From assembly GCF_036227225.1 (NCBI RefSeq), contig NZ_CP109444.1:3205501-3269500 (forward strand): a DNA stretch of 64,000 nucleotides, given 5' to 3'. Made by a program: the position numbers and the translations under genes. The notes below the pieces were generated by a model. The model did not search any database and was not told where the DNA came from. It saw only the letters and a program-made list of their open reading frames with translations. Positions within the stretch are counted from its first letter, which is position 1, and every line of letters begins with the position of its first letter. Source of the stretch: Streptomyces sp. NBC_01478 (GTDB taxonomy: Bacteria; Actinomycetota; Actinomycetes; Streptomycetales; Streptomycetaceae). Positions 32,675-40,873 of this stretch are shown here, piece after piece.

Positions 32675-33604
32675 TCAAAGCGGAGACTCTTGGAGCGGGA
32701 ACCACCCGTGCCCGAGGTACCAGTGCCCGCCCGCCCGCAGATGGTCCCCGACGGCCCGCTCCACGGACGTACCCCGCGGCAGGCTCTCCACCGGCTGACC
32801 GGGATGGCCGAAGACGAACTGGACCGGCTCGGTGTCGGCCGGCTCCGTGTCCTCGTAGGCCACTCGGAACCGTTCCTGGAAGCGGACGATGTTGGAGTCG
32901 GCGGGCAGGTACCGCTTCAACTGCGGGTCGAGCAGCCAGGAGTGGCAGGTCGCGAGCTGGTGGTGTTCCTCGGGGAAGTGCCGGGCGAAGAACGCGCGAG
33001 CCAGGTCCAGCGAGCGTTCGCAGGCGGCCGGGGTGAGCGGTCCCTGGAAGTCGGGGATGTGCAGGTTCAGGCAGGGCGTCCCCGGGGCCGCCTCCAGCCC
33101 GGCCGCCGTGAGTGCCCGCGCGGTGCGCTCGCCGAGCCGCGCCCGCTCGAACTGCAGCCGCCCCAGTTGGTACAGCTCACCGCGGAAGTGCGGGACGAGC
33201 CACTGCGGGAACGGCAGCCCTCCCCCGCCGAACCGCCTGTGGTGCACCGCGATGTTGCGTCCCAGGTCGGCGAGGGTGCGCCGGGAGACGTCGGCGGGTA
33301 TGCCGCGTTCGTGGTGGTAAGCGCGCGTGTAGGGCAGCGCGGCGACGAACACGTACACGGGGAAGTAGGCGCCCACTTCCGGCGGTGCCTCGGTCGACCG
33401 TGCCAGGAGCAGCTCGGTGAGCCGGGTCCAGTGGCCGTGCTCTCCGATGTCCTTCACCAGTTCGCCGACGCACTCCTCCAGGAGCCGCGTCGCGTCGGTG
33501 TCCCGCGTCAGCACCCGGCGCAGCCGCACCAGTTCGTTGATGTCCTCATGGGGTACGGCGAGGTCGACCAGGACCTCGGGCAGTTCGTCGGCGTCCGGCA
33601 GCAC
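32675..33604 (-). CDS. GNAT-like acyltransferase domain protein
   Basis: 309 residues from a GTG (MLPDADELPEVLVDLAVPHEDINELVRL...) with GGGAGG about 12 bases upstream; open frame continues further up but lacks protein character. From memory, the LAVPHEDINELVRLRRVL...LLEECVGELVKDIG N-terminal helical part and the FLxxxHFPEE / HSWLLDPQLKRYLPADSNIVRFQERFRV C-terminal part are the NAT_N and GNAT_C domains of actinobacterial proteins annotated as acyltransferase. CLNLHIPDFQGPL is a strongly conserved strand. Substrate unknown; some relatives sit in natural-product clusters. Confidence 0.75.
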   Translation of the reverse strand: MLPDADELPEVLVDLAVPHEDINELVRLRRVLTRDTDATRLLEECVGELVKDIGEHGHWTRLTELLLARSTEAPPEVGAYFPVYVFVAALPYTRAYHHERGIPADVSRRTLADLGRNIAVHHRRFGGGGLPFPQWLVPHFRGELYQLGRLQFERARLGERTARALTAAGLEAAPGTPCLNLHIPDFQGPLTPAACERSLDLARAFFARHFPEEHHQLATCHSWLLDPQLKRYLPADSNIVRFQERFRVAYEDTEPADTEPVQFVFGHPGQPVESLPRGTSVERAVGDHLRAGGHWYLGHGWFPLQESPL

Positions 33605-33702
33605 GGTGCGCTTCCCCTCCCTGTGGAGAACTCTCTGCGGAGAGCTACCTGTGGAGAACGTCCGGCCCGAAGAGTACGTTGCAAGGAGGAGTGGTGATCC
33701 TG

Positions 33703-33969
33703 ATGCGTACAGGCAGTGAGCCGACGACGGCACGCAGTGCGCTGCGCACGCGGTTCTGGCTGAGCGTGTGGGGGCTGGTCTGGACGATCTTCGGCACGGC
33801 CGCGTTCGCCCTCACCGGGCGCCCCGGGTGGGCGGCGGCCTGCGCGGTGCTGTGGCTGATCGTCACGATCGACATGACCATGATCCTCAGACACATGCGT
33901 CAGGGCCCGCACTACCAGCCGGGCCCGGACGTCCCGCCGTACCGACCACCGGAGCACCGTCACCCCTGA
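33703..33969 (+). CDS. Small membrane protein
   Basis: 88 residues (or up to 3 more if a GTG at 33694 is used). AAGGAGGA is at 33683-33690; spacing is 4 bases to the GTG and 12 to the ATG, so the start is not fully fixed. Two hydrophobic helices (about 18-38 and 42-64: FWLSVWGLVWTIFGTAAFAL and AAACAVLWLIVTIDMTMIL), then a proline-rich cytosolic tail. No family recognised. It diverges from the acyltransferase gene. Confidence 0.65.
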   Translation: MRTGSEPTTARSALRTRFWLSVWGLVWTIFGTAAFALTGRPGWAAACAVLWLIVTIDMTMILRHMRQGPHYQPGPDVPPYRPPEHRHP

Positions 33970-34026
33970 CGGGCGGAAGCGTGCCCCCCATGGGCCTGCC
34001 CTACAGGTCGGCCATGAGGGGTGTGC

Positions 34027-34407
34027 CTACCCGTCGAAGCGGGCCGCCTTCAGGTACTGCGGTTGGGGGTCGAGGGCGGCGGCCAGCCGGAAGTGGCGTT
34101 TGGCCTGGTCGGCGCGGCCCTGTCGCTCGTAGGTGCGGGCGAGCGCGAAGTGCGCGAAGGCGTTGTCCGGCTCGCGCTCCAGGACGATGGTGAACTCCAG
34201 CTCAGCGGGGCGCAGTTGCGCGGCCGCGAAGAAGGCACGCGCGCGCAGCAGCCGGGCGGCGGTGTTCTCCGGGTGCGCGTCGATGACGCGGTCGAGCAGT
34301 TTCACCGCGCCCCGCGGGTCCCGCGCGGCGAGCAGTTGCTCGGCGGCGCGGAAGTCGATGACATGCGTCTCCGGAGTACGTCCGGTCGTTCCGCTGTTCT
34401 CGGGCAC
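34027..34407 (-). CDS. Tetratricopeptide repeat protein
   Basis: 126 residues with two or three TPR units: ARGAVKLLDRVIDAHPENTAARLLRARAFFAA, LRPAELEFTIVLEREPDNAFAHFALARTYERQG and ADQAKRHFRLAAALDP. These form helical hairpins for protein-protein contact. It lies 51 bp downstream of coaE on the same strand, an arrangement I remember from other Streptomyces genomes, though partners are unknown. No signal peptide. Confidence 0.88.
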   Translation of the reverse strand: MPENSGTTGRTPETHVIDFRAAEQLLAARDPRGAVKLLDRVIDAHPENTAARLLRARAFFAAAQLRPAELEFTIVLEREPDNAFAHFALARTYERQGRADQAKRHFRLAAALDPQPQYLKAARFDG

Positions 34408-34457
34408 GGCGAATTCCTTCCCTCGCTACGACGTTTCAACGCCCGCGGAAAGGGCCG

Positions 34458-35078
34458 CTATTCCTGGGGTGGCTCCTGGGGCGCGTGCGCCCTGCGGACG
34501 AGTTCGGCCCATACGTCCCGTACGCGCCGTTCCAGCGCCTCCAGGGCTACGTCGTTGTCGATGACGATGTCCGCGATGGCGAGCCGCTTCTCGCGCGTCG
34601 CCTGGGCGGCCATACGCGCGCGTGCGTCGTCCTCGGTCATGCCGCGCAGCCTGACCAGCCGGTCGAGCTGGGTCTCGGGGCTCGCGTCGACGACGATCAC
34701 CAGGTCGTACAGCGCGGTGAGGGCGTTCTCGGCGAGGAGGGGGACGTCGTGGATCACCACGGCCTCGTCGGCCGCGGCCGTTTCGAGCTCCCGGGAGCGT
34801 CTGCCCACCAAGGGGTGCACGATCGCGTTGAGGACGGCCAGCTTCTCGGGGTCGGCGAAGACGATGGAGCCCAGCTTCGGCCGGTCGAGTCCGCCGTCCG
34901 CGTCGAGCACGTCCTCCCCGAACGCCTCAACCACCGCCGCCAACCCGGGAGTTCCGGGCGCGACGACCTCGCGCGCGATGCGGTCGGCGTCGATCAGCAC
35001 GGCGCCGTACCCGACGAGCAGCCGCGACACTTCACTCTTACCGGCACCGATGCCCCCGGTGAGGCCGACCTTCAGCAT
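34458..35078 (-). CDS. coaE: Dephospho-CoA kinase
   Basis: 206 residues. The start is set at [21 protein letters not shown], the conserved CoaE beginning with P-loop [12 protein letters not shown] 24 bp upstream is possible, but adds only a basic lead. Catalytic Asp lies in [15 protein letters not shown] and the lid region in [28 protein letters not shown]. CoaE catalyses the last step of coenzyme A synthesis, ATP-dependent phosphorylation of the ribose 3'-OH of dephospho-CoA. The next gene on the strand is TPR. A perfect palindrome lies 13 bp upstream of the start (35091-35113). Confidence 0.95.
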   Translation of the reverse strand: MLKVGLTGGIGAGKSEVSRLLVGYGAVLIDADRIAREVVAPGTPGLAAVVEAFGEDVLDADGGLDRPKLGSIVFADPEKLAVLNAIVHPLVGRRSRELETAAADEAVVIHDVPLLAENALTALYDLVIVVDASPETQLDRLVRLRGMTEDDARARMAAQATREKRLAIADIVIDNDVALEALERRVRDVWAELVRRAHAPQEPPQE

Positions 35079-35090
35079 GGACCGAAGCCT

Positions 35091-35113
35091 ACGGCCTGTC
35101 ACTGACAGGCCGT
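35091..35113. promoter_or_regulatory. Inverted repeat upstream of coaE
   Basis: ACGGCCTGTCA-C-TGACAGGCCGT, 11 bases perfectly paired around one central base. It is 13 bp before the coaE start, so it is placed like a 5'-leader hairpin or operator. Together with the hairpin at 35136 it could equally be the two-part terminator zone of the PAC2 gene. Confidence 0.45.
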
Positions 35114-35135
35114 CCGGTGACCGTCGGCAACGGCG

Positions 35136-35162
35136 CGGGCCCTGTCCGGTGGACAGGGCCCG
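35136..35162 (-). terminator. Terminator hairpin after the PAC2 gene
   Basis: CGGGCCCTGTCC / GGACAGGGCCCG, a 12-bp perfect stem with GGT as loop, 15 bp past the PAC2 stop on the minus strand. No T-run. Confidence 0.65.
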
Positions 35163-35177
35163 GGCGTCACGCGCGCG

Positions 35178-36116
35178 TCAGTTGTCGCCCTCGCGCTCCG
35201 CCAGGAAGCGCTCGAACTCCTGCCCGATCTCGTCCGCCGAGGGGATCTCGACCGGTTCGGCGAGCATGTTGCCGCGGCTCTCGGCGCCCGCGGCGGCGTC
35301 GTACTGGTGCTCCAGGCCCTGGACGAGTGCCACGAGCTCCTCGTCGCCCTCCTGGATCTGCCGGTCGATCTCGGTCTGGGTGCGGTGGGCCTCGGTGCGC
35401 AGGGAGTGCGCGATGCCGGGGAGGACCAGTCCGGTGCCCGCCGTGATGGCCTCCAGGACGGTCAGGGCCGCGTCGGGGTACGGGGACCGGGCGATGTAGT
35501 GCGGGACGTGCGCGGCGACGCCCAGGACATCGTGACCGGCCTCCATGAGGCGGTACTCGACGAGCGCCTCGGCGCTGCCGGGAACCTGCGCCTCGTCGAA
35601 GGGGCTGCGGTGGCCCGGGACGAGGTCGTTGCGGTTGCCGTGCGGGGTGACGCCCACGGGCCGGGTGTGCGGGACGCCCATGGGGATGCCGTGGAAGTTC
35701 ACGGACAGCCGGACGCCGAGCCGCTCCACGATCTGCTGGACGGCCGCGGCGAAGCGCTCCCACTCGACGTCCGGCTCGGGGCCGGAGAGGAGCAGGAAGG
35801 GGGCTCCGGTGGCGTCCTGGACCAGTCGTACGTCGAGGGTGGGCTCCTCGTAATCGGTCCACCGGTCCCGCTTGAAGGTGAGCAGCGGGCGGCGGGCGCG
35901 GTAGTCGACGAGCCGGTCGTGGTCGAAGCTGGCCACGAGCTGATGGGGCAGCGTATCGAGCAGACGTTCGACGATCTGGTCGCCTGTCTCCCCGGCGTCG
36001 ATGTATCCGTCGAAGTGGTAGAGCATGACAAGACCGGCCGACTCCTGTGCGAGCGCCATGTCGACGACTGCCAGGCCCTTCGGCTCCCATGCGTACAAAC
36101 CCTGCGGATCAAGCAC
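35178..36116 (-). CDS. PAC2 family protein
   Basis: 312 residues from a GTG (GAGGAGCGGTCACT upstream). PAC2 features: [34 protein letters not shown] at the N-terminus, [52 protein letters not shown] and [31 protein letters not shown]. The name comes from a eukaryotic proteasome assembly chaperone. Actinobacteria have a proteasome, but a role of these proteins in its assembly is not shown. A C-terminal coiled-coil-like Glu/Gln-rich stretch ([29 protein letters not shown]) follows. Confidence 0.92.
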   Translation of the reverse strand: MLDPQGLYAWEPKGLAVVDMALAQESAGLVMLYHFDGYIDAGETGDQIVERLLDTLPHQLVASFDHDRLVDYRARRPLLTFKRDRWTDYEEPTLDVRLVQDATGAPFLLLSGPEPDVEWERFAAAVQQIVERLGVRLSVNFHGIPMGVPHTRPVGVTPHGNRNDLVPGHRSPFDEAQVPGSAEALVEYRLMEAGHDVLGVAAHVPHYIARSPYPDAALTVLEAITAGTGLVLPGIAHSLRTEAHRTQTEIDRQIQEGDEELVALVQGLEHQYDAAAGAESRGNMLAEPVEIPSADEIGQEFERFLAEREGDN

Positions 36117-36159
36117 AGTGACCGCTCCTCCTCGTGTTCGTACTGCACAACGCCCTCCA

Positions 36160-36185
36160 GGGCATGGGCATTCCCGCCCATGCCC
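36160..36185 (-). terminator. Hairpin after the amine oxidase gene
   Basis: GGGCATGGGC / GCCCATGCCC, ten perfect pairs with a 6-nt loop, 67 bp past the amine oxidase stop and before the PAC2 start on the same strand. Confidence 0.6.
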
Positions 36186-36251
36186 CTGATCAGGCACCTC
36201 TTACGGGCTTTTCATGCGCCGCTCCCCCGTGTCACCGGGAGGACGTCCACG

Positions 36252-37844
36252 TCACGAGGACAGCACGCGCGCGTGGAGTGCGGTCACAGCCTTGCGGGCG
36301 GAGGAGAACGCGCCGTGCTGCCAGGCGTCGGTGTAGGTGAGCCAGTCACCGGCGAAGTAGACGCGTCCCGTGGGGTCGTTGAGCGGCTTGTAGCGGACGT
36401 CGTCGGGACCACCCGGGGTGTCGTGCCACGCGGCCTCCAGGTGGGGCGTCTGACGCCAGTGGTGGGAGAAGGACGACGCCAGTTCGCTGCGGTACTTCTC
36501 CCCGTAGATCTTCACGCCCGCGGCCACCGCCCGCGCTTCGCGCCCCTTGGGGGTGAGCTTCGCGTAGGAGTCCGCGTTGTCGTCGTAGTTGTAATACCCG
36601 ATGAGGACGCCCCGCTCACCGTGGAAGCCGTACGAAGGGTGCCAGATGTGGGTGACGTCCTGGTCGGTCTCGGTGATACCGCCGTAGATCCGGTGGTCCA
36701 GCTCCCACCAACGGGACTTGTACTCCAGGCCGATCTTCGCGGCGGACGACGGGGTGATCGCCTCCAGTGCGGTCTGGACGCCGGTGCCGAGGTTGTGCGG
36801 GATCTTGGCGAGGATGTTCGGCGGGAGGGCACCGACGCAGTAGTCGGCCTCGACCACCTTCGTACGACCGCCCTGGGTGTAGGCGACCGAAACACCACTC
36901 CCCTTGTCGGTGATTTTCGAGACGACCGCTCCGGTACGGATGCGGTGCGCGCCGATCGCCCGGGTGAGCGCCTTCGGGATCTGGTCCATGCCGCCGACCG
37001 GCTGGAACATCAACATGGCCTGGTCGAAGCCGAATTCGAAGGAGAAGTAGCGGCCGACACCGCTGGCGAAGACCTCGGAGGCGGTGGGTATGTCACCCAG
37101 CAGTACACCCGGGGTGCCCGCGGCGGCCGGGACGGTCGAGTACCCGCGGAAGTCACCGCCCTTGTAGTCCAGCGTGTCGCCGAGTTCTCCCCAGCCCTTG
37201 AGGAACTCGACGAGCCGCTCCTGGTCGGTGGCGGTCAACTCCTTGTCCAGGGCGCCCTTGTCGGTGGCCTTGGCGAGCAACTCCGAGACATAGCCGTATA
37301 CATCGGCCTTGGCGGTGCGGTAGCGCTCGGGCTTGGTCATGCCGGTGGACTCGTTGTAGATGTACGCGTCCGCGTTGACGTTGGTGAACACCTCGATGGG
37401 GACGCCGAGTTCACGGCAGTAGTCGAGGGTGACCATCCACTGCGGGATCCGCGCGGGACCGCAGTTCATGTAGTGGCCGTCGGCGAAACGGGCGGTCTGC
37501 CGGTTGCCGTAGAGGTCGGTCGTCGTGTCGCCGCCGCGCACGGTGAAGTTACGGCCACCGGTACGGTCCCTGGCCTCCAGGATCGTACAGTCGTAGCCGG
37601 CCTTGCCGAGTTCGTACGCCGTGGTCAGTCCGGCGATGCCACCGCCGACGATGACGACCTTGGCCGCACCGCGTCCGGTGAGCGTGAAGTCGCTTGCGTT
37701 CAGGGCGCGGAAGGGCGCTTCCCGCTGGGCGGCCTGCGCGGTGGGGGCGAGCCCGAGGGCCCCCATGGTGGCGAACATCGTGCCCGCGCCACCGGTGAGA
37801 CCCACGTTCCGCAGAAATGCACGTCGGCTCTGGTTGCTTGCCAC
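36252..37844 (-). CDS. Tat-exported flavin amine oxidase
   Basis: 530 residues. MASNQSRRAFLRNVGLTGGAGTMFATMGALG is a textbook twin-arginine signal (SRRAFLRN) with a short hydrophobic core, ending near APTAQAA. FAD site: KVVIVGGGIAGLTTAYELGKAGYDCTILEARDRTGGR (GxGxxG with the acidic residue and the family's ExxxRxGGR). C-terminal VYFAGDWLTYTDAWQHGAFSSARKAV closes the FAD site. This is the monoamine oxidase/L-amino acid oxidase family, which oxidises amines and gives H2O2. The flavin is loaded before folded export. The W-E-L-D-H-R-I-Y-G-G segment (about 415) is part of the aromatic cage region. Substrate unknown. Confidence 0.92.
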   Translation of the reverse strand: MASNQSRRAFLRNVGLTGGAGTMFATMGALGLAPTAQAAQREAPFRALNASDFTLTGRGAAKVVIVGGGIAGLTTAYELGKAGYDCTILEARDRTGGRNFTVRGGDTTTDLYGNRQTARFADGHYMNCGPARIPQWMVTLDYCRELGVPIEVFTNVNADAYIYNESTGMTKPERYRTAKADVYGYVSELLAKATDKGALDKELTATDQERLVEFLKGWGELGDTLDYKGGDFRGYSTVPAAAGTPGVLLGDIPTASEVFASGVGRYFSFEFGFDQAMLMFQPVGGMDQIPKALTRAIGAHRIRTGAVVSKITDKGSGVSVAYTQGGRTKVVEADYCVGALPPNILAKIPHNLGTGVQTALEAITPSSAAKIGLEYKSRWWELDHRIYGGITETDQDVTHIWHPSYGFHGERGVLIGYYNYDDNADSYAKLTPKGREARAVAAGVKIYGEKYRSELASSFSHHWRQTPHLEAAWHDTPGGPDDVRYKPLNDPTGRVYFAGDWLTYTDAWQHGAFSSARKAVTALHARVLSS

Positions 37845-37954
37845 TATCTGGCTCCCCTTCTCCGATCATGAATGACCGAGGCAGGGTCCCAACGCCCAGT
37901 TACGGCACGGCAGTTACTGATGTATCCCACAAGTTTCTGCAAGCCCGAGGAAAC

Positions 37955-37990
37955 GCGCCCCGAGGGGCGCGGGGAACGGCGCGATCAGCC
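37955..37990. repeat. Dispersed Streptomyces intergenic repeat, copy B
   Basis: Reverse-oriented relative of the element at 23886-23925: hairpin GCGCCCC-GA-GGGGCGC followed by GGGGAACGGCGCGATCAGCC. Located in its normal setting, between genes (amine oxidase and rpsA). Confidence 0.7.
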
Positions 37991-38015
37991 CCCACCGGCC
38001 CGCACCCGAAACACG

Positions 38016-38053
38016 ACTGAGGGGCCGCACCTCGAAAGGTACGGCCCCTCAGT
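38016..38053 (-). terminator. rpsA terminator
   Basis: ACTGAGGGGCCG / CGGCCCCTCAGT, twelve perfect pairs, then one mismatch and three more pairs around a 6-nt loop. It begins 22 bp past the rpsA stop on the minus strand. No clear T-run. Confidence 0.8.
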
Positions 38054-38074
38054 TCAAGAGCTACTGCTCAGTGA

Positions 38075-39589
38075 TCAGCTCTGGCCGCCGGCCAGCTTCT
38101 CACGCAGGGCAGCGAGCGCCTCGTCGGACGCCAGCGCACCGGACGTGTCCGCACCCTCGGAGGAGTACGAGCCACCGCCGCCGCCGCCACCGCCGGCCGC
38201 GGCCGGAGCCGCACCCGCCGTGTCGACACCCTCGGCCGCCGCCTGGGCGTCGGCCTCGCGGGACTTGATGACCTGCGCCTGGTGCTGCTCGAAGCGCTGC
38301 TGCGCCTCGGCGTACTGGGTCTCCCACACCTCGCGCTGAGCCTCGAAGCCCTCGAGCCAGTCGTTGGTCTCGGGGTCGAAGCCCTCGGGGTAGATGTAGT
38401 TGCCCTGGTCGTCGTACGACGCGGCCATGCCGTACAGCGTCGGGTCGAAGTCGACCGTGGCCGGGTCGGCACCGAAGGCCTCGTTGGCCTGCTTCAGCGA
38501 GAGGCTGATGCGACGGCGCTCGAGGTCGATGTCGATGACCTTGACGAAGATCTCGTCGTTGACCTGGACGACCTGCTCCGGGATCTCCACGTGGCGCTCG
38601 GCCAGCTCGGAGATGTGCACCAGACCCTCGATGCCCTCGTCCACGCGGACGAACGCACCGAACGGAACCAGCTTCGTGACCTTTCCGGGCACGACCTGGC
38701 CGATCTGGTGGGTGCGGGCGAACTGCTGCCACGGGTCTTCCTGGGTCGCCTTCAGCGACAGGGAGACACGCTCGCGGTCCATGTCGACGTCGAGGACCTC
38801 GACGGTGACTTCCTGGCCGACCTCGACAACCTCGGAGGGGTGGTCGATGTGCTTCCAGGACAGCTCGGAGACGTGGACCAGGCCGTCGACGCCACCCAGG
38901 TCCACGAAGGCACCGAAGTTGACGATCGAGGAGACCACACCGGAGCGGACCTGACCCTTCTGGAGGGTCGTGAGGAACGTCTGGCGCACCTCGGACTGGG
39001 TCTGCTCCAGCCAGGCACGGCGGGACAGGACCACGTTGTTGCGGTTCTTGTCCAGCTCGATGATCTTGGCCTCGAGCTCCTTGCCCACGTAGGGCTGGAG
39101 GTCGCGGACACGGCGCATCTCGACGAGAGAAGCCGGCAGGAAGCCACGGAGGCCGATGTCGAGGATGAGACCACCCTTGACGACCTCAATGACGGTACCG
39201 GTGACGATGCCGTCCTCTTCCTTGATCTTCTCGATGGTGCCCCACGCACGCTCGTACTGTGCGCGCTTCTTCGAGAGGATCAGGCGGCCTTCCTTGTCCT
39301 CCTTCTGGAGAACAAGGGCTTCGATCTCGTCGCCGACCTTGACGACCTCGTTCGGGTCGACGTCGTGCTTGATCGAGAGCTCGCGGCTCGGGATGACACC
39401 TTCGGTCTTGTAACCGATGTCGAGGAGAACCTCGTCCCGGTCAACCTTGACGATGACGCCATCGACGATGTCACCATCGTTGAAGTACTTGATCGTCTCG
39501 TCGATCGCGGCGAGGAATGCTTCCTCGTCACCGATGTCGTTGACCGCAACCTGCGGGGTGGTGGCGGTGGTCTCGGTGCTGCTCGTCAT
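38075..39589 (-). CDS. rpsA: 30S ribosomal protein S1
   Basis: 504 residues, starting at MTSSTETTATTPQVAVNDIGDEEAF (ATG 39589). Four S1 RNA-binding repeats follow: about 35-105 (VDGVIVKVDRDEVLLDIGYKTEGVIP), 120-190, 208-276 (GVVSSIVNFGAFVDLGGVDGLVHVSELSW) and 293-362 (GKVTKLVPFGAFVRVDEGIEGLVHISEL), the actinobacterial number (E. coli has six). The C-terminus is acidic, then Gly/Ala-rich with an eight-glycine run. Needed to load mRNAs, especially those with weak ribosome sites. Its own start has only GGAG 11 bases upstream. Promoter at 39803-39831. Confidence 0.97.
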   Translation of the reverse strand: MTSSTETTATTPQVAVNDIGDEEAFLAAIDETIKYFNDGDIVDGVIVKVDRDEVLLDIGYKTEGVIPSRELSIKHDVDPNEVVKVGDEIEALVLQKEDKEGRLILSKKRAQYERAWGTIEKIKEEDGIVTGTVIEVVKGGLILDIGLRGFLPASLVEMRRVRDLQPYVGKELEAKIIELDKNRNNVVLSRRAWLEQTQSEVRQTFLTTLQKGQVRSGVVSSIVNFGAFVDLGGVDGLVHVSELSWKHIDHPSEVVEVGQEVTVEVLDVDMDRERVSLSLKATQEDPWQQFARTHQIGQVVPGKVTKLVPFGAFVRVDEGIEGLVHISELAERHVEIPEQVVQVNDEIFVKVIDIDLERRRISLSLKQANEAFGADPATVDFDPTLYGMAASYDDQGNYIYPEGFDPETNDWLEGFEAQREVWETQYAEAQQRFEQHQAQVIKSREADAQAAAEGVDTAGAAPAAAGGGGGGGGSYSSEGADTSGALASDEALAALREKLAGGQS

Positions 39590-39802
39590 GTGGGAAAGGG
39601 CTCCGGTACGGACATTGAAGTCGTAGGTACTGCTCACGCCGAGAGCCGTTTTCGCTTCGCTCTGCAGAAGGCCGGACAGCCAAGGAAGCGCCGATCCGGA
39701 ACACCAGGTGTCCGGTGGCGCCTCGAAAACCGAGGGGTCATACATACAGATGCGAGCGCAACCTGCTACGTCTGAGGTGCGCAGGCCCGCAGCGCAACTT
39801 GT

Positions 39803-39831
39803 AGCATACGGGGGCAGCCAGGCAGGGTCAA
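39803..39831 (-). promoter_or_regulatory. Sigma-70 (HrdB)-type promoter of rpsA
   Basis: On the minus strand, TTGACC (-35, 39826-39831), exactly 17 bp, then TATGCT (-10, 39803-39808). A start near 39796 gives a leader of about 205 nt before the rpsA ATG. This is the best consensus-like promoter I found. The 39590-39983 interval holds no gene. Confidence 0.8.
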
Positions 39832-39983
39832 TGCGCGAAGGCGCACACCCGGGGCGGATCGCCGCATACCCGGCACAAAACGTGTCCCGCGAGGCCACGC
39901 AGGCCTGAACCACCCCTTCAGTGACGCCGCCGGGGACAGCCGCACCGTAGAGGTGACGGAAGAGTACGACGAGGGAGCCGATC

Positions 39984-40796
39984 ATCCAAGAGCCCGATGC
40001 GTTCGAGCCGGAAGCCACCCGACGTGATGCCGACGTCACCGAGAGTTCCCGGGCCAACCGGGGCTGGTGGGACCGGAACGCGGACGACTACCAGGTCGAA
40101 CACGGCACGTTCCTCGGCGACGACCGCTTCGTGTGGGGCCCCGAGGGCCTCGACGAGGTGGAGGCCGAACTGCTCGGCCCGCCGGAGGAGCTGAAGGGCA
40201 AGGACGTCCTGGAGATCGGCGCCGGCGCGGCCCAGTGCTCGCGCTGGCTGACGGCCCAGGGTGCCCGCCCGGTCGCCCTGGACCTCTCCCACCGCCAGCT
40301 CCAGCACGCGCTGCGGATCGGCGGATCGTTCCCTCTGGTGTGCGCCGACGCGGGCGCGCTGCCCTTCGCGGACAACTCCTTCGACCTGGCCTGCTCGGCT
40401 TACGGCGCGCTGCCGTTCGTCGCCGACCCGGTGCTGGTGCTGCGCGAGGTGCGGCGGGTGCTGCGGCCCGGCGGCCGGTTCGTCTTCTCGACCACGCACC
40501 CGATCCGCTGGGCGTTCCCGGACGAGCCGGGCCCAGAGGGCCTGACGGTCTCCGCCTCGTACTTCGACCGCACGCCGTACGTCGAACAGGCCGACGACGG
40601 CAGCGCGATCTACGTGGAGCACCATCGGACGATCGGCGACCGCGTCCGGGACATCGTGGCGGCGGACCTGCGCCTGGTGGACCTGGTCGAGCCGGAATGG
40701 CCGTCCTGGAACACGGCCGAGTGGGGCGGCTGGTCGCCCCTGCGCGGCAACCTCATCCCCGGGACGACGATCTTCGTGTGCGAACGCGACCGGTAG
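39984..40796 (+). CDS. Class I SAM-dependent methyltransferase lacking a canonical start codon
   Basis: About 271 residues. Conserved protein sequence runs well upstream of the first in-frame GTG (40131): SSRANRGWWDRNADDYQ and HGTFLGDDRFVWGPEG are typical of this family's N-terminus and clearly coding. In that frame there is no ATG, GTG or TTG between the stop at 39954 and 40131. An ATC at 39984 has GAGGGAGCCG just before it and is the only placed candidate; alternatively a 1-bp frameshift joins it to a GTG at 39953. SAM motifs: DVLEIGAGAAQCSRWL, RPVALDLSHRQL, CADAGALPFADNSFDLACSAYGALPF and VRRVLRPGGRFVFSTTHPIRW. Substrate unknown. Confidence 0.82.
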   Translation: MQEPDAFEPEATRRDADVTESSRANRGWWDRNADDYQVEHGTFLGDDRFVWGPEGLDEVEAELLGPPEELKGKDVLEIGAGAAQCSRWLTAQGARPVALDLSHRQLQHALRIGGSFPLVCADAGALPFADNSFDLACSAYGALPFVADPVLVLREVRRVLRPGGRFVFSTTHPIRWAFPDEPGPEGLTVSASYFDRTPYVEQADDGSAIYVEHHRTIGDRVRDIVAADLRLVDLVEPEWPSWNTAEWGGWSPLRGNLIPGTTIFVCERDR

Positions 40797-40873
40797 AACC
40801 ACTGAGGGGCTGAACCAGAACGCGGGCACGCGCGCGTATGAGGTCGTTTCGCACGGCGTACGACACTGGGGTC

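Noticed and set aside
35307..37871. 854-residue plus-strand frame over PAC2 and amine oxidase genes
   Set aside because: Spans two real genes and the terminator on the other strand; composition not protein-like.
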